From Deltaproteobacteria bacterium (lineage in GTDB: Bacteria; Desulfobacterota; Syntrophia; Syntrophales; JACQWR01): a stretch of 64,000 nucleotides of DNA. The stretch covers positions 62,001-126,000 of the forward strand of contig JACQWR010000028.1 in NCBI GenBank assembly GCA_016209105.1, given 5' to 3'. Under the pieces are notes generated by a model. The model was not told the origin of the DNA and searched no databases. It saw only the letters and a list, made by a program, of their open reading frames with translations. This document shows, piece by piece, positions 37,464 through 47,606 of the stretch. How positions within the stretch are numbered: the stretch's first letter is position 1; the number at the start of each line of letters is the position of its first letter. A program made the translations under genes and the position numbers.

Positions 37464-38729
37464 TTACCAGACCAGAGAGAAGAATACCATGGCACCGGAA
37501 AGGAGTACGAGAACGATGACCGTCAACCAGGCAACGATATTCATCACCGGGCCGTTGACGTAATTGCCCATGATGCGCCTATCGTTTATGAGCAGGAGCA
37601 TAAAGATAAGGATGAAAGGCAGGAGCATGCCGTTAAGCACCTGTGAATAAAACATGATAGAAATGAGGGGTACGTTCGGCAGAAGAATGATCCCTGCGCC
37701 GAGAATGATCATGAGGGCATAGAGCCCGTAGAATTGCGGCGCCTCGGCAAATTTATGGTTCAGGCCTGATTCCCAGCCGAAGGCCTCGCACATAGTATAG
37801 GCTGCGGAAAGCGGCAGGATAGATGCGGCGAACAGGGACGCGTTTAAGAGGCCGAAGGCAAAGAGCCATGAAGCGTATTTTCCGGCGAGGGGCGCCAGGG
37901 CCAGAGCCGCTTCACTGGCACTTTCGATCCTGATGCCGGCAGGGAAGAGGGTTATGGCGCAGAGCAGAATAATGAAGAACGCCACGACATTTACGGTTAT
38001 GGAGCCGAGGATCACGTCCATCCGGGTGTACTGGTAGTCCTCGGATTTGAGGCCCTTGTCCACCACGGAAGACTGTAGGTAGAATTGCATCCAGGGAGCA
38101 ATGGTTGTCCCCACTACACCGAGCGTCATGGTGAGAAAAGGGGCGTCAAAACGCAGAGAAGGATTGATCACGGCCGTTTTTATCTGTCCCCAGTCCGGTT
38201 TTCCCATGAACCCGGAGATGATGTAAGACAGGTAAAAAAGGCAGGCCACAAGAAAGGCCTTTTCCACGGATTTATAGTTTCCCTTGACGATGAGCCACCA
38301 CACGAAAACTGCGGCCACGGGTACGGAAAGATACTTCGTTATGCCCACAATTTCCAGACTCGCGGCCACGCCGGCAAACTCGGAGATGGTATTGCCCAGG
38401 TTGGTGAGGAAAAGGACGATCATCAGGTAAAAAGTGATCCGGGCGCCGAAACGCTCCCGGATAAGGTCCGCAAGGCCTTTACCGGAAACCACACCCATGC
38501 GGGCGCACATCTCCTGGATGATGATCAGTGCCAGCGTAATGGGGATCAGCGTCCACAGAAGGGCGAGACCAAACTGGGCTCCTGCCAGGGAATAGGTGGT
38601 TATGCCGCCGGCATCATTGTCCACATTGGAGGTAATGATGCCCGGCCCAATGAGGGCAAACAGCAGGCCCGCTTTCCGGAACCACCGGTGAGAAAGATGT
38701 TTCAGTGTAGGGGAAAACTTTTCGGACAT
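37464..38729 (-). CDS. NRAMP-family divalent metal carrier with altered metal-site motifs
   Basis: Membrane carrier of 421 residues with about eleven hydrophobic helices and NRAMP landmarks (GPGIITSN in TM1, AGAQFG, EMCARMGVVSGKGLADLIRERFG). In classical Mn/Fe carriers TM1 reads DPGN and TM6 reads MPHN. Here the matching places read DAGG (residues 39-42) and APWM (211-214), so the coordinating Asn and Met and the TM6 His are absent. These changes resemble those described for NRAMP-related Mg2+ transporters (from memory). ATG 38729 follows GGTGA; a GTG at 38741 is also in frame. A soluble MgtE-like regulator gene lies just upstream. Confidence 0.85.
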   Translation of the reverse strand: MSEKFSPTLKHLSHRWFRKAGLLFALIGPGIITSNVDNDAGGITTYSLAGAQFGLALLWTLIPITLALIIIQEMCARMGVVSGKGLADLIRERFGARITFYLMIVLFLTNLGNTISEFAGVAASLEIVGITKYLSVPVAAVFVWWLIVKGNYKSVEKAFLVACLFYLSYIISGFMGKPDWGQIKTAVINPSLRFDAPFLTMTLGVVGTTIAPWMQFYLQSSVVDKGLKSEDYQYTRMDVILGSITVNVVAFFIILLCAITLFPAGIRIESASEAALALAPLAGKYASWLFAFGLLNASLFAASILPLSAAYTMCEAFGWESGLNHKFAEAPQFYGLYALMIILGAGIILLPNVPLISIMFYSQVLNGMLLPFILIFMLLLINDRRIMGNYVNGPVMNIVAWLTVIVLVLLSGAMVFFSLVW

Positions 38730-38858
38730 GAGCCATTTCACCGGGAGCGCATTCCGTAAGCACCGTTATGGGTGGCATTAGGAGACGCAATGTAAATTTG
38801 TGTTATTGCCGGGAAGCTATGCCCTCCGGGCGTAAAGCTTCACCTTCATTTCTCGCGG

Positions 38859-40121
38859 TTATTTCCCTAAATTTGGCGCAATCACCTCGAGCAGGTTTTT
38901 GAATACGATGACGCCTTGTATCCTGTTTTCTTCGTCCACCACGGGGATGGCCATAATGCCGTATTTGGCGAAATGACCGGCGATTTCTTCCTTCCCTGCA
39001 TCAATGTTTACGGAAACAACCCTTTTGTCCATCAGATCGGAAAGCGGCGTTTGGGGAGGAGCCACCAGCAATTCACGGAGACTGATCATCCCCATGAGAT
39101 GTTCTTCTCCGTCAATGACGTATAGGTAATAGATGAAATCCCGGTCCTCTGCTTCATGGCGAATGCTTTCCATGGCATCTGCCGTCATTGTGGAGGGCGC
39201 AAAACTGAGGAAGGAAGTCGTCATCATGCCGCCGGCCTTTTCTTCGTTATGGGACAACAGTTCCTTAACGTCGTCGGCGATGTCCTTTTCCATTTCCTTG
39301 AGGATCCCCTCTGCCCGCTCCGGGGGCAGGTCTCCCAGAAGGTCGGCCGCCTCGCTCAGCGACATTTCCTCGATGATGTCGGAGGCGGCGGCGAGATTCA
39401 GCTCCTCGATGAGACTTACCTGGATTTTGGGATCCGTTTCCTCAAGGGTTTCTGCAGCCGTCTCCGCGTCCAGTGATTGAAAGACGGCGCTTCTCTTATG
39501 AATATCCAAATCCTCAATGATATCGGCTAAGTCAGCGGGATGAAGCTGGGCCAAGCGGTCTTGGGCGATCTTCAGGCGGAGAAGATCAGGAGAGGAAAGC
39601 GGCTGTACAACATTCCAGGGTATCAATTGGTCGGAAAGAACATAGTCGAAAAATCCATGGAGGAAGGCGTCCATGGGTTTTTCCAAACCCACGCGTCGCA
39701 TAAGTCCCCGGAATCCGACATCAACATGAACCAGGTAGAGACAATTCGCGGTCTTCAGGAACTGAAGATCGTTTACCCGGCGAATCTTGGCGCCGTTCGT
39801 GTCCACCACCTGCTTATCGAGAAGCGTATCTTTGAGGAGGAGAGACTCGCGGGGCAAAAAAGGTTCGCGAAAATCATCCGGTACCGGGACAAGGGCGGTG
39901 AGCAGGGCGCCGATTCCGGTGATCTTGTTCCAGGGAAAGAGAACGGCAGTTTTGCGCTCCGAGGAAATCAGAGAGACATCCGTGACAACCGGGTAAGGCT
40001 CGGCGAGATTTGCCACCAGATCGACCGTTTTCCCTATAGGCCGGCCATCAGGATCAACGACCAGTTTCCCCAGCACCTGACTCAAAAATAAAAAAACCTG
40101 AGATTCGGAATTGAGCGCCAC
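38859..40121 (-). CDS. Soluble MgtE-N / tandem CBS protein (PRC-like N-terminus), no membrane domain
   Basis: 420 residues, all soluble. Residues 1 to about 160 hold two PRC-barrel-like repeats (GKLVVDPDGRPIGKTVDLV, DKQVVDTNGAKIRRVNDL). Residues about 190-295 are an MgtE N domain (LHPADLADIIEDLD, LEETDPKIQVSLIEELN, DLPPERAEGILKEM). Residues about 295-420 are two CBS domains (MTTSFLSFAPSTMTADAM, VVSVNIDAGKEEIAGHFAKYGIMAIPVVDEE). MgtE itself has five TM helices after the CBS pair; none is present here. GTG 40121 has GGGAGG eight bases before it. It probably senses Mg2+ and controls the carrier encoded downstream (inference). Confidence 0.85.
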   Translation of the reverse strand: MALNSESQVFLFLSQVLGKLVVDPDGRPIGKTVDLVANLAEPYPVVTDVSLISSERKTAVLFPWNKITGIGALLTALVPVPDDFREPFLPRESLLLKDTLLDKQVVDTNGAKIRRVNDLQFLKTANCLYLVHVDVGFRGLMRRVGLEKPMDAFLHGFFDYVLSDQLIPWNVVQPLSSPDLLRLKIAQDRLAQLHPADLADIIEDLDIHKRSAVFQSLDAETAAETLEETDPKIQVSLIEELNLAAASDIIEEMSLSEAADLLGDLPPERAEGILKEMEKDIADDVKELLSHNEEKAGGMMTTSFLSFAPSTMTADAMESIRHEAEDRDFIYYLYVIDGEEHLMGMISLRELLVAPPQTPLSDLMDKRVVSVNIDAGKEEIAGHFAKYGIMAIPVVDEENRIQGVIVFKNLLEVIAPNLGK

Positions 40122-40142
40122 AATGGCCACCTCCCAAGTTTT

Positions 40143-40410
40143 TTGCCTATAACACTATTGAGATTTTTTAAAAAGCTTTTTTTGTAATACGGTGCGGTGA
40201 AGCTTTGCCGGGAGCGTGTTACGCACATCACGCCCATAGAGCGGGCTTCAAATATTGCCAGATTGCGGATGATAAATAGGTGAGGGAGGGCGTTTCCATC
40301 GGCTGCTGCTGGGTAAGCGGCGAATTATTACCGCTCCACTATTTTGAGGTTCGAAGATTCTCTGCGTTTTTTTGCTGAGCAGTTCATTGTATCGTGGAAG
40401 GGTCTTTTTT
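40143..40410. other. Intergenic stretch with a decayed hairpin repeat
   Basis: No gene is seen. It holds an A/T-run palindrome AAAAAGCTTTTTT (about 40171-40183), scattered pieces of repeat family 2 (GGGCTTCAAATATTGC, GGGTAAGCGGCGAAT, GGTTCGAAGATTCT) and no convincing promoter for the - strand gene. Confidence 0.4.
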
Positions 40411-40413
40411 TAC

Positions 40414-40442
40414 TTGACATGCTGCGAGGTATTAATTATACA
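40414..40442 (+). promoter_or_regulatory. Strong sigma70 promoter of the pyr operon
   Basis: TTGACA (40414-40419), exact 17-nt spacer, TATACA (40437-40442), followed by the PyrR leader. Confidence 0.85.
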
Positions 40443-40455
40443 GGAGGAGCGGGGA

Positions 40456-40559
40456 CGATAAGTCCTTTTAATTTAATCCGAGAGATTGAAAAGGGACCGC
40501 AAATGAAAATTACGAATTCGTGGATGGGCCTTCTCACCTAAGCGTGGGAAGGCTTTTTT
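40456..40559 (+). promoter_or_regulatory. PyrR-type attenuator (binding hairpin and terminator)
   Basis: A hairpin GTCCTTTT...AATC-CGAGA-GATT...AAAAGGGAC (about 40462-40498) carries the purine loop CGAGAGATT expected for PyrR binding. It is followed by a terminator GCCTTCTCAC/GTGGGAAGGC with six Ts (40528-40559), just before pyrR. By the Bacillus model, UMP-bound PyrR holds the first hairpin so that the terminator forms. The antiterminator pairing was not worked out base by base. Confidence 0.8.
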
Positions 40560-40617
40560 GTTATGATGGCGGAGAAGGAAATCGGCGGCGGGAGCGGCCG
40601 GGGTGCTTTGTCCGTAG

Positions 40618-41178
<561 letters not shown>

Positions 41179-41317
41179 AGGCGCATAAACGACGGAGGGC
41201 GCACTCTGCAAGCCACGCTACGGGGCTGTGGGGTGTAATGAATGAAAAGTGGGACTCCTTACCGGGAAGCCCTTCCCGGTAGGCGGGGAACTTCACCAGC
41301 ACCCTTGAGGTTTAATC

Positions 41318-42241
41318 ATGAAATTAGCCCGTAAAGACATCCTGGGTATCAAGGAACTGTCCGTGGAAGAAATCAACCTGATCCTGGATACGGCCGAATC
41401 GTTCGTGGAGATTTCCACACGGGAAATAAAGAAAGTTCCCACCCTCCGGGGGAAGACCGTCGTCAATCTTTTTTTTGAAGCGAGCACCAGGACGAGGACA
41501 TCTTTTGAAATTGCGGGTAAACGGTTGAGCGCCGATACGATAAATATATCCGCGTCCACCAGCAGTGTCGTCAAAGGGGAAACGCTTCTCGATACGGCAC
41601 GGAACATCGAGGCCATGAGTCCCGACGTGATCGTTATCCGCCACCGCGCTGCCGGCGCTCCCCATATGCTTGCGAGGATGGTAAAACAATCGATCATCAA
41701 CGCCGGCGATGGCGCACACGAGCATCCGACCCAGGCATTGCTCGATATGATGACCATCAGGATGAAAAAGGGGAAGATTGCCGGACTGAAGGTGGCGATT
41801 GTCGGCGATATTGCCCATAGCCGGGTAGCACGTTCCAACATCTACGGCCTGACGAAGATGGGGGCTCGGGTGGCTGTGGCCGGGCCGGCTACTATGCTTC
41901 CCCGCCAAGTGGGAGAGATGGGAGTGGATGTGTACCGTCGCCTGGAAGAGGCTATCGAAGGCGCCGATATTATCATGATGCTTCGGGTTCAGACGGAACG
42001 GGAGCACCAGAATATCTTTCCGTCCCTGCGGGAATATGCGAGGTATTTCTGCCTGAACGGCAAGAACATAAAACTGGCGCGTGAGGATGTCCTGGTGATG
42101 CATCCCGGCCCCATAAACAGAGGCGTGGAGATCGCCTCCGATATTGCCGACTCAACCTCTTCGGTGATTCTGGAACAGGTTGCCAACGGCGTAGCCGTCA
42201 GAATGGCTATTTTATACCTGCTCACGGGGGGTGAATCATGA
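41318..42241 (+). CDS. pyrB: Aspartate carbamoyltransferase catalytic subunit
   Basis: Second step of UMP synthesis: carbamoyl phosphate plus aspartate. The 307 residues contain the carbamoyl-phosphate loop [12 protein letters not shown] (about 48-59), the catalytic loop [29 protein letters not shown] and the aspartate-binding [10 protein letters not shown]. No pyrI regulatory chain is next to it, and regulation is presumably by PyrR. The 139-bp gap after pyrR contains a perfect 9-bp hairpin, TACCGGGAA/TTCCCGGTA at 41260-41281, without a T-run. The TGA overlaps the pyrC ATG. Confidence 0.97.
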   Translation: MKLARKDILGIKELSVEEINLILDTAESFVEISTREIKKVPTLRGKTVVNLFFEASTRTRTSFEIAGKRLSADTINISASTSSVVKGETLLDTARNIEAMSPDVIVIRHRAAGAPHMLARMVKQSIINAGDGAHEHPTQALLDMMTIRMKKGKIAGLKVAIVGDIAHSRVARSNIYGLTKMGARVAVAGPATMLPRQVGEMGVDVYRRLEEAIEGADIIMMLRVQTEREHQNIFPSLREYARYFCLNGKNIKLAREDVLVMHPGPINRGVEIASDIADSTSSVILEQVANGVAVRMAILYLLTGGES

Positions 42242-43542
42242 CGAGGTACCTGCTTGCGGGCGGAAGAGTTATCGATCCCTCCCGGAATATTGATGAAGTT
42301 CTGGATATACTGGTGGAAAAGGGCACGATTGCCAAAGTGGGGAAAAACCTGTCGCCGTCAAACACCGCGAAAAGGAAGACAGGCGGTGATGTAACCGTCC
42401 TTGACCTTCACGGCATGCTGGTGGTGCCCGGTCTGATTGATATGCACGTTCACCTGCGGGAGCCAGGATTTGAATATAAGGAAACGATTCGGTCGGGTAG
42501 TGAGGCCGCCTCCGCCGGCGGATTTACCGCGGTTGCCTGCATGCCCAATACCAGTCCCGTCAACGATAACCGCTCTGTTACGGAATTCATACGGATGAAA
42601 GCTGCCGCGTGCGGGCTCGTACGGGTATATCCCATAGCCGCGATCAGTAGGGGAATGGAGGGAACCAGTCTCGCGGAATTCGGCGATCTTGCGGATGCAG
42701 GCGCCGTGGCCTTTTCAGACGACGGCAAACCGGTTATGAACGGCGGCCTTATGCGGCGGGCGCTGGAATACGCGGCTTCGCTCGATATGCCGGTGATATC
42801 CCACTGCGAAGATGTGAACCTTTCGGCGGAAGGAGCAATGAATGAAGGGTTTGCAGCCACGGAACTGGGATTGCCGGGTATTCCCAGCGCGGCGGAAGAG
42901 GTGATGGTTGCGCGGGATATCATCCTTGCGGGGTTCACCGGCACGGCGGTGCATATCGCCCATGTGAGCACCGCGGGTTCGGTACAGATGATCAGGGAGG
43001 CGAAGGCCCGCGGCATCAGGGTAACGGCCGAAACGGCGCCCCATTATTTTACGCTGACCGACGACGCCCTGCGGGAGTTCGACACCAATACCCGGGTAAA
43101 TCCCCCCTTGCGCGGCCGTGAAGACCTGGCGGCAATCAGGGAGGGACTTAGTGACGGCACCATTGATGTCATCGCCACCGATCACGCGCCGCATGCCCGT
43201 ACGGATAAGGAAGTGGAATTTGAATACGCGGCAAGCGGCATCGCCGGTCTGGAGACCGCTTTGCCCCTGAGCCTGAAACTGTTCGGGGAGGGTGTTCTCC
43301 CGTTGGATCGGCTGATCCGGGTAATGAGCACCAATCCGGCAGGAATCCTCCGCATTCCCGGCGGCACGCTCGCACCGGGCGCCGAGGCCGATATCACCGT
43401 GATTGACTTAAACGGGGAGTGGACGGTGGAACCCGACAGCTTGCGATCCCAGGGGAAGAACACTCCCTTTGCCGGATGGGCGATGAAGGGAAAGGCGGTT
43501 ATGACGATGGTGGGCGGGGAAATAAAATTAACGACCCCGTAA
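42238..43542 (+). CDS. pyrC: Dihydroorotase
   Basis: Closes carbamoyl aspartate to dihydroorotate. The 434 residues place it in the class I (long) type. Seen: metal motif [38 protein letters not shown], and [11 protein letters not shown] with the metal-site aspartate. It starts inside the pyrB stop (ATGA). A repeat element lies 22 bp downstream. Confidence 0.97.
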   Translation: MTRYLLAGGRVIDPSRNIDEVLDILVEKGTIAKVGKNLSPSNTAKRKTGGDVTVLDLHGMLVVPGLIDMHVHLREPGFEYKETIRSGSEAASAGGFTAVACMPNTSPVNDNRSVTEFIRMKAAACGLVRVYPIAAISRGMEGTSLAEFGDLADAGAVAFSDDGKPVMNGGLMRRALEYAASLDMPVISHCEDVNLSAEGAMNEGFAATELGLPGIPSAAEEVMVARDIILAGFTGTAVHIAHVSTAGSVQMIREAKARGIRVTAETAPHYFTLTDDALREFDTNTRVNPPLRGREDLAAIREGLSDGTIDVIATDHAPHARTDKEVEFEYAASGIAGLETALPLSLKLFGEGVLPLDRLIRVMSTNPAGILRIPGGTLAPGAEADITVIDLNGEWTVEPDSLRSQGKNTPFAGWAMKGKAVMTMVGGEIKLTTP

Positions 43543-43564
43543 AATATTGCCAAGATATTTTCGG

Positions 43565-43703
43565 GACGGCTTCGTAAAAAGTGCCAGAGGCAAGGCGCGC
43601 GAAGCAACAATATATATACGTTACCGGGAAGTTCCGGCTGTTGGGTGGGAACTTCGCTCATGATGAAGCGCAACACAGCAGCTGGCCTTTTTACGGAGTC
43701 GTC
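43565..43703. repeat. Inverted-repeat intergenic element, copy 3 (divergent)
   Basis: Starts GACGGCTTCGTAAAAAGTGCCAG and ends CTGGCCTTTTTACGGAGTCGTC, a good pair of inverted ends (in each case about 20 paired bases). The inside has GGCAAGGCGCGCGAA and AGCGCAACACAGCAG, like the other two copies. Its right end contributes the GGAG that serves as the recO ribosome binding site. Confidence 0.75.
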
Positions 43704-44477
43704 GTGAATACGCGAACAATACACAAGACCGCAGCGGTTATCCTGCATTCTCTCAATTACGGCGAATCAGACCGGATAGTGACGTTTTATACCGCTGATT
43801 TTGGCAAGCTCACCGGCATTGCCAAAGGCGCCCGGCGCAGTAAAAAACGCTTTGCCAACATACTGGAGTTTTTTTCCTGCATTCAGATTATTTTTTCGCG
43901 GCGGGGGCGCGACAGCCTCGCCCTGATTGAAGAAGGTTCCGTTCTCAACTGTTACCCGCGCATCCGGGAGGACCTGGAGAAAACGCTGATTGCCTCGTAT
44001 CTGCTGGAGCTCATGGATAAGTTTACCCACGAGGGCAAAAAAAATACGGAGCTGTTTCAGCTCCTCCTGAGTTTTCTTGTCCTTGTGGAGGCGGGAAACA
44101 GTCCCGAAGACCTGCTGAGATTTTTCGAAATGCGTCTTCTGAAGCACGCAGGCTACGAACCGGTGCTGGATCGCTGTATGGCTTGCCGGAGGGCTGTCGG
44201 TGATGCGGATGTATATCATTTTGTGGCCCGTGACGGCGGACTTAAGTGCATGACCTGTGAGCCGCGACATCCCGGGGTCGTCCCTGTTTCGCTCGGGACC
44301 ATCAAAACGCTCCTCCTCGGCAAGGAGATGGAGTTCGGCAAGCTGGAACGCCTTGTCCTGTCCAATCAAGTGGCGAGGGAGAGCAGGGAACTGCTGGCGG
44401 GCTTTATCGAGCATATCATCGGGAAAGAGATAAAATCCCTCCACGTCCTGCAAGGCGTGCGGGAGATGGGCATCTGA
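43704..44477 (+). CDS. recO: DNA repair protein RecO
   Basis: Helps RecR load RecA at gapped DNA in RecF-type repair. 257 residues: N-terminal OB fold (TAAVILHSLNYGESDRIVTFYTADFGKLTGIAKGARRSK in pieces; ESDRIVTFYT is the key stretch), a helical domain and a four-cysteine zinc site (CMAC about residue 161, CMTC about residue 185). Open frame continues upstream through the repeat element, but GTG 43704 five bases after GGAG gives the normal N-terminus. That ribosome binding site lies inside the repeat. Confidence 0.92.
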   Translation: MNTRTIHKTAAVILHSLNYGESDRIVTFYTADFGKLTGIAKGARRSKKRFANILEFFSCIQIIFSRRGRDSLALIEEGSVLNCYPRIREDLEKTLIASYLLELMDKFTHEGKKNTELFQLLLSFLVLVEAGNSPEDLLRFFEMRLLKHAGYEPVLDRCMACRRAVGDADVYHFVARDGGLKCMTCEPRHPGVVPVSLGTIKTLLLGKEMEFGKLERLVLSNQVARESRELLAGFIEHIIGKEIKSLHVLQGVREMGI

Positions 44478-44546
44478 GCCGTCCGACCAAAGAGCGCATT
44501 CCCTCTATCGTGCTGCGGGGAGCTTCAATAACCTCGTGCAGAGGAT

Positions 44547-46319
44547 TTAGTTTTTCCCATTTCCCGCATCAATCAAACCCAGCAGCGCCCGGGCGGCTTC
44601 TTCCGGGCCCTGCGCCTCACTGCCGGAAATGCCCAACCGTGTGCGAATCTGTCCGACGAACAACCCTCCTTTTATAAAAGCGTCAAAATAGGTTCCGGCG
44701 ATGACCTCGTGCTCAGTTCGATACTGGGCGGGGCCGAAAACATTGGCGAAATAGGAATGGACCAATCCGGTCGAAGTGGTGGTTCCTTTACTCATGACTG
44801 TTCCTTCGCGAAAAACACGAAGGGCGTCTTCCGCCGTTCGGAATTGCTCGATGAGCGGATGATCTTCGTCTACGGTCTCATAGTTATTGGCATACAGAAT
44901 CATATCTACCGGATATCCGCGAACAACACGGGAATAGGTCGTCACGGGGAGGACGGCGCGCGCATTTACCTGATCGGGGTTCATAATGATCGTCCGGTCA
45001 AGCTGACCAAACGCATATCCTGCCTGCAAATCATCAAGACGGACATATGCGCCGATTTCAGTTCCATAACCCAGGATGCGCCCCGGTCCCGATATCTTAA
45101 GGGAACCCATATCGTCCGCGATGATCGTCATGTCGCGGATACGGTCATCTCCGATAATACGGAAGGCCTCGAGGGTCTCAGACTTTCCTGCCCCGGTATC
45201 TCCGATCATGAGTATTGTCGCCTCGCTGCCGCTGTGCAGCAGGATATTGACCAATGCGCCGTGAAACGGCATAGCGCCGCGCTGCATCATCCGAATGTTA
45301 TGCAACGTGAGCGCCATTTTTTTCAGATATCCGAAATAACCGAATTCGTCTCGGTTGGGCACGGCCGCTACCAGCATGTCGTTTGTCGTGTCGTAATGGA
45401 AGATTGTTGGGAATTTCGCGAGTTGGTCAAGCGCATCGCCCGGAACGCCATAGAGATAGATCCCATCCGGTTTTCGCTCAAGATCTGCATTATTGGCCAG
45501 TTCAAAAAGGTTGCATAGGGAAAAGCCCAGCTCGGCGAATTTCTCATGGAAATAGATGAGGATGACCAGCTTGCCCACCCGAGCCGGAAAGCAGAACCAT
45601 TCCTCGGTACGGATATCAATCCGGTCGAGCGGATTGGCATCAGCAGGGACAAAGCGCCCGGTCCGCTTGTTCATCGGGGGATTCAGAATCAAGGGCGGAT
45701 TGAGTAAAATTTGGCGGATGATTGGAATTCCCCGGAGTTTCTGATAGACGCCGTCCGGCGTGGTTGTGAACTGGTTTGAGGTGATTGCGGCGATTTCAGC
45801 GCCTGCCCGCACCTGGCGATAGATAGCGGGATGGTGCCCGGTGATATTTTCCTGGATATCGCGGTACGTTTTCCGCATGAGGTGCGTAAAGTGTTCGATG
45901 GTATCGTCGAAGGTCCGGTAGGGTTTCTCCTCCATCTTGGAAAACGCGGAACTGCAAATGACAAACCGATCAAAATCACGCCAGTAGTTGTACAGATATT
46001 CCACAAAGTCGTTCAACAGTTCGTTGTTTCTGAAAAACCTATCGGAATCTTTTACAATGTTCGGAACAACCTCGCCCCGTACTTTTGTAAGATAAATCAA
46101 GGTTTCCACGAGACGCGCCACTTGGTCGTCATTGATCTTTTCCGGATTTTCGAAAATATCCAATAGCGGCGATCGCCTGTGCCTCAATTGATTCAGGGCA
46201 TGACCAAGGAATTCGCGGAACAGTGGACTGCTCAACAGTTCTTCCGGCGTATCGCACATGCGATCGGCTGCGTAGATGAGGATCTTTTGGTGTATGAATT
46301 TAAATGAATAGGTGTTCAT
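44547..46319 (-). CDS. PEPCK/HprK-superfamily P-loop protein of unknown function
   Basis: 590 residues. The C-terminal half has FHGALVNILL, a Walker A loop MIGDTGAGKSETL (about 371-383) and IIADDMGSL (about 399-407), then NARAVLPVTTY. This set is shared by HPr kinase (GxSGxGKSE...VADD) and ATP-dependent PEP carboxykinase (GLSGTGKTT...GDDE). The N-terminal about 340 residues match no domain I can name; KRTGRFVPAD near residue 220 faintly recalls the PEPCK RSPKDKF region. There are no membrane helices. ATG 46319 follows AAGGAGA. It is a single gene flanked by recO (convergent) and glyQ (divergent). It could be a protein kinase, a PEPCK-like enzyme or a non-catalytic ATP sensor. Confidence 0.6.
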   Translation of the reverse strand: MNTYSFKFIHQKILIYAADRMCDTPEELLSSPLFREFLGHALNQLRHRRSPLLDIFENPEKINDDQVARLVETLIYLTKVRGEVVPNIVKDSDRFFRNNELLNDFVEYLYNYWRDFDRFVICSSAFSKMEEKPYRTFDDTIEHFTHLMRKTYRDIQENITGHHPAIYRQVRAGAEIAAITSNQFTTTPDGVYQKLRGIPIIRQILLNPPLILNPPMNKRTGRFVPADANPLDRIDIRTEEWFCFPARVGKLVILIYFHEKFAELGFSLCNLFELANNADLERKPDGIYLYGVPGDALDQLAKFPTIFHYDTTNDMLVAAVPNRDEFGYFGYLKKMALTLHNIRMMQRGAMPFHGALVNILLHSGSEATILMIGDTGAGKSETLEAFRIIGDDRIRDMTIIADDMGSLKISGPGRILGYGTEIGAYVRLDDLQAGYAFGQLDRTIIMNPDQVNARAVLPVTTYSRVVRGYPVDMILYANNYETVDEDHPLIEQFRTAEDALRVFREGTVMSKGTTTSTGLVHSYFANVFGPAQYRTEHEVIAGTYFDAFIKGGLFVGQIRTRLGISGSEAQGPEEAARALLGLIDAGNGKN

Positions 46320-46363
46320 AAATCTCCTTATACCTGCCATGTCCCCGCTGAATTCGGTAGCGA

Positions 46364-46480
46364 ACGCATTCCCCGTAGCTTGGCTTTGGGGTAAGCGAGC
46401 GAATGCTGAACGATACCGTTCCTTAAGAATCGAAGATCCTCCGCAGCTTGCTCAAGGAGAGCTTCAATTATGCGGTGTGG
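46364..46480. repeat. Hairpin repeat family 2, copy 2
   Basis: CATTCCCC...GGGGTAAGCGAGCGAATG forms an inverted repeat. It is followed by ATCGAAGATCCTCCGCAGCTTGCTCAAGGAGAGCTTCAATTATGCGG (in pieces), the same order of blocks as 30001-30112. Shorter decayed pieces are at about 8298-8330 and 44495-44540. Confidence 0.65.
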
Positions 46481-46595
46481 ACAATCGGGCACCACAATTC
46501 GTGCCGCTCTCGGCATGGACGTTGTTTAGTATAATATTTTTTTATACGCAATGACAAGAATATATCTGCTCCCGTTTCCCTATCTGGTTTTCATA

Positions 46596-46624
46596 TTGAC
46601 AGCGGTTTCCCCTCATGTTAGTTA
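46596..46624 (+). promoter_or_regulatory. Probable promoter of glyQ
   Basis: TTGACA (46596-46601), 17-nt spacer, TAGTTA (46619-46624), 60 bp before the glyQ start. The -35 is perfect and the -10 partial. The 100 bases before it are A/T-rich and hold nothing else recognisable. Confidence 0.55.
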
Positions 46625-46683
46625 CCCACCGGGAATCACCTCGTGTTCAGCGAAAAAGTACGTTCACGTGTAAGGAGGCAGCG

Positions 46684-47568
46684 GTGACATTTCAGCAGTT
46701 GATATTCGCCCTGGAGAGGTACTGGGACAGCCAGGGATGCGTGATCCAGCAGCCCTACGATATGGAGGTTGGCGCCGGCACGTTCCATCCGGCAACGTTT
46801 CTGAAGGCCCTGGGGCCGGAACCATGGCGGGTTGCCTATGTAGAACCATCACGCAGGCCTACGGACGGGCGGTATGGCGAAAATCCCAACCGGCTGCAGC
46901 ACTACTACCAGTACCAAGTCATCATGAAACCATCGCCCCTCAATATCCAGGACATTTACCTCGACTCTCTCCGGAGTTTCGGCATTGATCCTCTCGATCA
47001 CGATATCCGTTTTGTCGAGGACGACTGGGAATCTCCCACCCTCGGGGCCTGGGGACTGGGGTGGGAGGTGTGGTTGGACGGCATGGAGATATCCCAATTT
47101 ACCTACTTCCAGCAAGTGGGGGGGATCGATCTGAAACCCATATGCGCTGAATTGACCTACGGCATCGAGCGCATTGCCATGTATATTCAAGGCGTGGACA
47201 ACGTTTATGATCTGCAATGGAACGATCACATCAGGTACGGAGATATCCACCATCGAAGCGAGGTGGAGTTTTCCACCTATAATTTCGAAGTGGCCGATGT
47301 AGAGATGCTCAGGATGCTCTTCAACCGGTATGAGGAAGAGGGCCTTCGTCTGATCGGGAAAGGGCTGGTGTTGCCGGCCTACGATTACTGTCTGAAATGC
47401 TCCCATATCTTCAATCTCCTGAATGCGCGGGGCGCAATCAGCGTAGCCGAGCGGACAGGCTACATCGGGAGGGTACGGAATCTGGCTACGCTCAGCGCCG
47501 GGGGATATCTGAAGCAGCGCGAGGAAATGGGGTATCCGCTCCTGAAAAGGCAGGCGGAGGATCGGTGA
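46684..47568 (+). CDS. glyQ: Glycyl-tRNA synthetase alpha subunit
   Basis: Catalytic subunit of the bacterial alpha2beta2 glycyl-tRNA synthetase. 294 residues, the family norm. It opens [25 protein letters not shown] and carries [35 protein letters not shown] and [12 protein letters not shown] (class II motif 3). The frame is open further upstream, but GTG 46684 (VTFQQL) has AAGGAGG just before it and matches homologue starts. glyS follows, separated by a repeat element. Confidence 0.96.
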   Translation: MTFQQLIFALERYWDSQGCVIQQPYDMEVGAGTFHPATFLKALGPEPWRVAYVEPSRRPTDGRYGENPNRLQHYYQYQVIMKPSPLNIQDIYLDSLRSFGIDPLDHDIRFVEDDWESPTLGAWGLGWEVWLDGMEISQFTYFQQVGGIDLKPICAELTYGIERIAMYIQGVDNVYDLQWNDHIRYGDIHHRSEVEFSTYNFEVADVEMLRMLFNRYEEEGLRLIGKGLVLPAYDYCLKCSHIFNLLNARGAISVAERTGYIGRVRNLATLSAGGYLKQREEMGYPLLKRQAEDR

Positions 47569-47606
47569 TTCATTAAAACTCAGCAGGTTGTAGAAGTCAT
47601 CATTAT

